In this document: one piece after another, positions 60,172 through 64,000 of the stretch
How the letters are laid out: every line of letters begins with the position of its first letter
Position numbering within the stretch: position 1 is the first letter of the stretch
Assembly (NCBI RefSeq): GCF_008728835.1
Contig: NZ_CP042582.1
Span: 1,860,001-1,924,000, forward strand
Source: Hypericibacter adhaerens
GTDB taxonomy: Bacteria > Pseudomonadota > Alphaproteobacteria > Dongiales > Dongiaceae
DNA length: 64,000 bases
Direction: 5' to 3'
The notes under the pieces: model-generated
Seen by the model: only the letters and a program-made list of their open reading frames with translations
Database searches by the model: none
Told to the model about the DNA's origin: nothing
Program-made: the position numbers and the translations under genes

Positions 60172-61701
60172 TTACTGCGTCAGTTCCGTATCCTCGAGCG
60201 TGAAGCGCCCCAGGGGATTCTGGGTGAAGTTCTTCACGTTGGTCCGCGTCGCGTTGCGATAGGGCGAATAATAGAGGTCGATCCAGTTCACATCGTCCTT
60301 CGCGATGGCCTGGATCTTGTCGTAGATCGCCTTGCGCTTGGCGGGGTCCATCTCGGTTCGCCCCTCGTCGATCAGCTTCGAGACCTCGGGGTTCTTGTAG
60401 CGCGTGTGATAGGACATGTTGTCCGGATCGCCATAGAGGCTGAACGAGGTCTTCTCGTCCGGATCGATGATGTCGTTGGTCCAGTAGTTCATGCTGAGAT
60501 CGTAATCGCCCGCGATCTCCGTCTCCCAGGCCTGCCCCACCTCCTGCTTCTCGATAGCGACGGTGATCCCGACCTGGGCGAGTTGGCTCTGCACCAGCAC
60601 CGCGACCTGCTCGGCCGTGACGTCGCCCGACGAGATCAGCAACTTGAGCGTGAGCCCGCTGACGCCGGCGGCGGCCAGCATCTGCTTGGCCTTGTCGGGC
60701 TCGTAGGCGCAGCGCGGGTTGTCGGGGTTGTAGAAGAGGCTGCCCTTGGGGATATAGGAATTCGCCGGCGTTCCGATGCCGAAGGTCGCGACCTTCACGA
60801 TGGCGTCGAGATCGATCGCCTTGCAGAGCGCCTGGCGCACCTCCTTCTTGTCCAGGGGCGGGTGGCTGTGATTGACCAGCAGATGATCCTCGCGGGTCGA
60901 GAGGTCGAGATGGACCTGCAGATTGGGGTCCTTCTGCAGCTCGGCCACGCGGTTGAAGGGCACGAAGATCATCGCGTCGATCTCGCCCGCCTGGAGCTTG
61001 AGGATGCGGGTGTTGTCGTTCGGGATGTAGTGCCACTCGACGCGGTCGAGCTTCGGCTTGGCCGGCCCCTCCCAGGAATAGGGGTTCTTCTCGAGCGCGA
61101 CATACTCGCCGCGCTTCCACTCGACGATCTTGAAGGCGCCGGCGCCGATCGGGTGCTCGAGATACTCGTCATAATGGTTCTTGACGTAGTCTTCCGGCAG
61201 GATCGAGGCCGCGAACATGGCGATGAAGGTGATGAAGGGCGCCGTCGGCTGGGAGAGCGTGATCACCACGGTCCGATCGTCGGGCGTCTCGATCGTCTTC
61301 ATCGGCGCATACATCGCCCCGAACACGGACTCCTTCGTGTCGCGCAGCCGCTCGAGGCTGAAGCGGATGTCGGAGCCCTTGATCGGCGAGCCGTCGCTGA
61401 ACTTGAGGCCGTCGCGCAGCTTGAAGGTATAGACCAGTCCGTCCGGCGACACCGTCCAGCTCTCCGCCAGGTCGGGCTCGACGGCGGTGCCGTCGAAATT
61501 GTTCCGGACGAGCGTGCCGTTGGCATTGATGATGACCCAGAGATCGGCGTTCTGGCTGATCAGGATGGGGTCGAAGGTCGTGCTGTCCTGATCGCGCCCG
61601 ATCTTGAGTGTGCCGCCGGCGCTGGCGGCGCCGGCGCCCAGGGTCAGGGCGAACAGCCAGGCAATCGAGATCGCCGCGAGGCGGTGAAGCGTGGCGCGCA
61701 T
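60172..61701 (-). CDS. ABC transporter substrate-binding protein, family 5 (peptide)
   Basis: The 509-residue protein has a signal peptide (cleavage near Ala-Ser-Ala-Gly) and the family 5 layout: Gly-Arg-Asp-Gln-Asp, Asp-Leu-Ala-Glu-Ser-Trp, Phe-Lys-Leu-Arg-Asp-Gly-Leu-Lys-Phe-Ser-Asp-Gly-Ser-Pro, Gly-Ala-Gly-Ala-Phe-Lys-Ile. It binds a peptide or similar solute outside the inner membrane and delivers it to the permease. It is the last gene of the transporter row on the minus strand, 73 bp after the second ATPase gene, so it may have its own promoter as well. Confidence 0.92.
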   Translation of the reverse strand: MRATLHRLAAISIAWLFALTLGAGAASAGGTLKIGRDQDSTTFDPILISQNADLWVIINANGTLVRNNFDGTAVEPDLAESWTVSPDGLVYTFKLRDGLKFSDGSPIKGSDIRFSLERLRDTKESVFGAMYAPMKTIETPDDRTVVITLSQPTAPFITFIAMFAASILPEDYVKNHYDEYLEHPIGAGAFKIVEWKRGEYVALEKNPYSWEGPAKPKLDRVEWHYIPNDNTRILKLQAGEIDAMIFVPFNRVAELQKDPNLQVHLDLSTREDHLLVNHSHPPLDKKEVRQALCKAIDLDAIVKVATFGIGTPANSYIPKGSLFYNPDNPRCAYEPDKAKQMLAAAGVSGLTLKLLISSGDVTAEQVAVLVQSQLAQVGITVAIEKQEVGQAWETEIAGDYDLSMNYWTNDIIDPDEKTSFSLYGDPDNMSYHTRYKNPEVSKLIDEGRTEMDPAKRKAIYDKIQAIAKDDVNWIDLYYSPYRNATRTNVKNFTQNPLGRFTLEDTELTQ

Positions 61702-61774
61702 GGGAAACCCCCGAAGGTTCGTTGGTTTTTATTCCTCAGCGGCCGGAATTATGGCGCTTCGGGCCCGAGCGCCG

Positions 61775-62782
61775 TCAATGGCCGGCGGGGGCGCTGCCGT
61801 TCACGAGAGGGGGATAGAGCTCGCAGGCCACCTGGACCGGTTCCTGGCGGCGCAAGGCGGGAGCGGGGCCCTGTCGGCAGAGAGCGAAGGCCTTGGGGCA
61901 CCGGGGATGGAAGGCGCAGCCTTGCGGCAGGCGGGTGGGGCTGGGCGGCTCGTCCAGGAGCTGCGGCGGCGGCAGGCTGCCGTCAGGCGCCATGCGCGGG
62001 ATCGAAGCGAGCAGGGCCGCGGTATAGGGATGGCGGGGGTTCGTGAAGACCGCTTCGGTCGGGCCTTCCTCGACGATCCGCCCGAGATACATGACGGCCA
62101 CGCGCCGGCAGAGATGCCGGATCACGCCCAGATCGTGCGAGATGAAGATCAGTGCCAGATGCCGCTCGGCGCAGAGCTGCGTCAGCAGGTTGAGGATCTG
62201 GGCCTGGATCGAGACGTCGAGCGCCGAGACCGCCTCGTCGGCGATCAGGAGCTCGGGCCCCACGGCCAGCGCGCGGGCGATACCGACGCGTTGGCATTGG
62301 CCGCCGGAAAGAGCGGCCGGTCGGCGCGCGGCCAGGTCGGGCGACAGGCCCACGCTCTGCATCAGCGCCGCCAGCCGTTGCGGGATCTCGCCGGGGGCGC
62401 AGAGACGATGGACACGGAACACCTCGGCGAGGGTCTCGCCGATGGTCAGCCGCGGATTGAGCGCCGCGAAGGGGTCCTGGAAGATCATCTGCGCCCGGCG
62501 GCGGAAGCGCGTGAGCCGCGCGGGGTCGAGGGCGGCGAGATCGGTCCCGCCGAACCGCACGCTTCCGGCGCGCGGCTCCACCAGCCGCAGCATGGCGCGT
62601 CCGAGCGTGCTCTTGCCGCAGCCGCTCTCGCCGACCAGCCCCAGGGTCTCGCCGGGAGCGACCGACAGCGAGACGCCGTTGACCGCATGGGTCACGCGCG
62701 CGCCCGCGGGATTGAACAGCGCGCCGAGCCCGCCCTCGCGGAACTCGACGGTCAGGGCGTCGGTCTCCAGGAGCGCCGTCAT
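61775..62782 (-). CDS. oligopeptide ABC transporter ATP-binding protein (DppF/OppF type)
   Basis: The 335-residue ATPase has Walker A Gly-Glu-Ser-Gly-Cys-Gly-Lys-Ser-Thr, the signature Leu-Ser-Gly-Gly-Gln-Cys-Gln-Arg and Walker B Leu-Leu-Ile-Ala-Asp-Glu. Its C-terminal extension carries the Cys-rich oligopeptide-type motif (Cys-Ala-Phe-His-Pro-Arg-Cys-Pro...Cys), usual for DppF/OppF. Signature residue Cys replaces a more common Arg (Gln-Cys-Gln-Arg). Its start overlaps the stop of the preceding ATPase gene by 4 bp. Confidence 0.92.
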   Translation of the reverse strand: MTALLETDALTVEFREGGLGALFNPAGARVTHAVNGVSLSVAPGETLGLVGESGCGKSTLGRAMLRLVEPRAGSVRFGGTDLAALDPARLTRFRRRAQMIFQDPFAALNPRLTIGETLAEVFRVHRLCAPGEIPQRLAALMQSVGLSPDLAARRPAALSGGQCQRVGIARALAVGPELLIADEAVSALDVSIQAQILNLLTQLCAERHLALIFISHDLGVIRHLCRRVAVMYLGRIVEEGPTEAVFTNPRHPYTAALLASIPRMAPDGSLPPPQLLDEPPSPTRLPQGCAFHPRCPKAFALCRQGPAPALRRQEPVQVACELYPPLVNGSAPAGH

Positions 62783-63780
62783 GCGCGCCCTCCGGCCGGG
62801 CCCGCATAGAGCTCCTCCCAGCGCAGGCAGGCGGTGACGCGATTTCCCGCGGCCGCGGCCAGCGTGGGCGTGGTGGCCTCGCAGGCGGGGCGGCTGTGCC
62901 TGCAGCGCGGATGGAACCGGCAGCCCGCCGGCAGTTGCGACAAAGTGGGCGGCTGGCCTTCGATCGAGGGCAGGAGCCGGCCCACGGGCACCTGCTCGGG
63001 ACGCGAGCGCATCAGCGCCTCGGTATAGGGATGCAGGGGCCGGCGCAGCAGGTCGGCCTTGCGGGCGCGCTCGACGATCCGTCCGGCATACATGACGGCC
63101 ACGCTCTCGCAGGTCTGCGCCACCACGCCGAGGTCGTGCGTGATGAGGATGATGGCGAGCCCCGTGCGGTCGCGCAGGTCGAGCAGCAAGCGCAGGATCT
63201 GGGCCTGCACCGTGACGTCGAGCGCCGTGGTCGGCTCGTCGGCGATGAGGAGCTTGGGCCGGCAGGCGAGCGCCGCCGCGATCATGGCGCGCTGGCGCAT
63301 GCCGCCGCTGAACTGGTGGGCATAGGCGTCGAGCTGGCGGGCGGGATCCGGAAAGCCCACCTGGCGCAGCAGCTCCGCGGCCTGCGCGCGCGCCGCCTTC
63401 CTGCTCATGGGCTCGTGAGAGCGGATGGCTTCGGCGATCTGCTCGCCGATGGTCATGACCGGGTCCAGATGCGAGGAGGGATTCTGGAAGATCATCGCCA
63501 TCTGCGGGCCGCGCAACGCGCGCATCTGCGCTTCGGGGAGCCCTGCGATGTCGCGGCCCTCGAACAGCACCTTGCCGCCGGCGATGCGCGCCTGTCGGCC
63601 GGGGAGCAGGCGCATCAGCGCGCGGCAGGTCATGGATTTGCCGGAGCCGCTTTCGCCCACCAGCCCCATGACCTCGCCGGCCCGGAGCACGAAGGAGACC
63701 CGGTCCACGGGCCGCAGCCGGTTGCCCCGGGTCTCGATCTCGACCGTGAGGTCCTGGGCCTCGATCAGCGCCGCGGTCAT
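62779..63780 (-). CDS. oligopeptide ABC transporter ATP-binding protein (DppD/OppD type)
   Basis: The 333-residue ATPase has Walker A Gly-Glu-Ser-Gly-Ser-Gly-Lys-Ser, the signature Phe-Ser-Gly-Gly-Met-Arg-Gln-Arg, Walker B Leu-Leu-Ile-Ala-Asp-Glu-Pro and a C-terminal Cys motif (Cys-Arg-Phe-His-Pro-Arg-Cys...Cys-Glu) of the OppD/DppD group. It pairs with the DppF-type ATPase to power solute import. It overlaps the permease gene by 4 bp and the following ATPase by 4 bp, so the operon is translated in a chain. Confidence 0.93.
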   Translation of the reverse strand: MTAALIEAQDLTVEIETRGNRLRPVDRVSFVLRAGEVMGLVGESGSGKSMTCRALMRLLPGRQARIAGGKVLFEGRDIAGLPEAQMRALRGPQMAMIFQNPSSHLDPVMTIGEQIAEAIRSHEPMSRKAARAQAAELLRQVGFPDPARQLDAYAHQFSGGMRQRAMIAAALACRPKLLIADEPTTALDVTVQAQILRLLLDLRDRTGLAIILITHDLGVVAQTCESVAVMYAGRIVERARKADLLRRPLHPYTEALMRSRPEQVPVGRLLPSIEGQPPTLSQLPAGCRFHPRCRHSRPACEATTPTLAAAAGNRVTACLRWEELYAGPAGGRA

Positions 63781-64000
63781 TCGCGGATTCCCAACGTCTC
63801 CGCCAGCCCGTCGGCCAGCAGGCTGAAGCCCAGGGCAAGCGTCACGATGGCAAGCCCGGGGAAGAAGCTGATCCACCAGGCCGTGGCCAGGAAGGTCTGG
63901 CCCTCGGCGATCATCACGCCCCATTCGGCCGCGGGCGGCTGCACGCCCAGCCCCAGATAGGAGAGCGACGAGCCCAGCAGGATCGTCAGCACCACGTCGG
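63777..64000 (-). CDS. oligopeptide ABC transporter permease, partial (DppC/OppC type)
   Basis: Only the C-terminal 74 residues are in the window; the start lies beyond base 64000. They include Ser-Leu-Ser-Tyr-Leu-Gly-Leu-Gly-Val-Gln-Pro-Pro-Ala-Ala-Glu-Trp-Gly and two hydrophobic segments, which match the end of DppC/OppC permeases. The upstream partner permease should lie further right. It overlaps the DppD-type gene by 4 bp. Confidence 0.88.
   Translation of the reverse strand, partial: DVVLTILLGSSLSYLGLGVQPPAAEWGVMIAEGQTFLATAWWISFFPGLAIVTLALGFSLLADGLAETLGIRE

Overview
The window comes from the chromosome of a high-GC alphaproteobacterium, most likely a Rhodospirillales-type heterotroph. 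Codons are dominated by G or C in the third position, a DUF1127 protein and an HU protein are present, and the catabolic gene set is typical of that group. This placement is inferred from gene content only. No tRNA, rRNA, CRISPR array, insertion sequence or phage gene was seen.

Bases 1-10,900 hold an HD-domain metalloprotein, a ferredoxin-like protein, a class I amidotransferase, a secreted three-repeat protein, DinB and glutathione peroxidase genes. They also hold a SufR-like regulator facing an MFS exporter, with a cupin and a glutamate-synthase-like flavoprotein downstream. The regulator and MFS genes share a perfect inverted repeat that contains the CAAC-N6-GTTG core described for SufR. 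Bases 11,000-28,900 are a histidine and aromatic catabolism zone: hutU, hutG, hutI and hutF on both strands, an hmgA-fumarylacetoacetase-PaaK-like ligase operon with its own operator, an HU gene, a LysR regulator, a HAL-family lyase that lacks the Gly of its Ala-Ser-Gly (MIO) motif, and a non-pyrrolysine MttB-family methyltransferase.

Bases 28,900-36,550 carry a CHASE3-like/GAF/GGDEF diguanylate cyclase, a fatty acid desaturase, an overlapping cluster (two GFA proteins, a PhnD-like protein without signal peptide, an EamA transporter) and an FtsH protease. Bases 36,567-42,726 encode a SoeABC-type sulfite dehydrogenase whose membrane subunit gene is translationally coupled to a DadA-like FAD oxidoreductase, with a TusA-family sulfur carrier divergent from it; together these suggest sulfite handling at the cytoplasmic face feeding electrons to quinone. 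Bases 42,784-50,049 are a less GC-rich surface-polysaccharide block (two methyltransferases, two GT61 glycosyltransferases, a sulfotransferase-like protein, a WbsX protein).

Bases 50,276-54,491 hold a TAXI-type TRAP binding protein and an lpxD-like / acyl carrier protein / ketoacyl synthase set, plus a small cysteine-rich secreted protein. The right end has two short-chain dehydrogenases, an NDP-forming acyl-CoA synthetase, an acetylpolyamine amidohydrolase-like protein and part of a dipeptide/oligopeptide ABC transporter operon that runs off the end. Start codons were chosen from Shine-Dalgarno spacing, coupling to the upstream gene and family start positions. Residue numbers are counted by hand from the translated frames.
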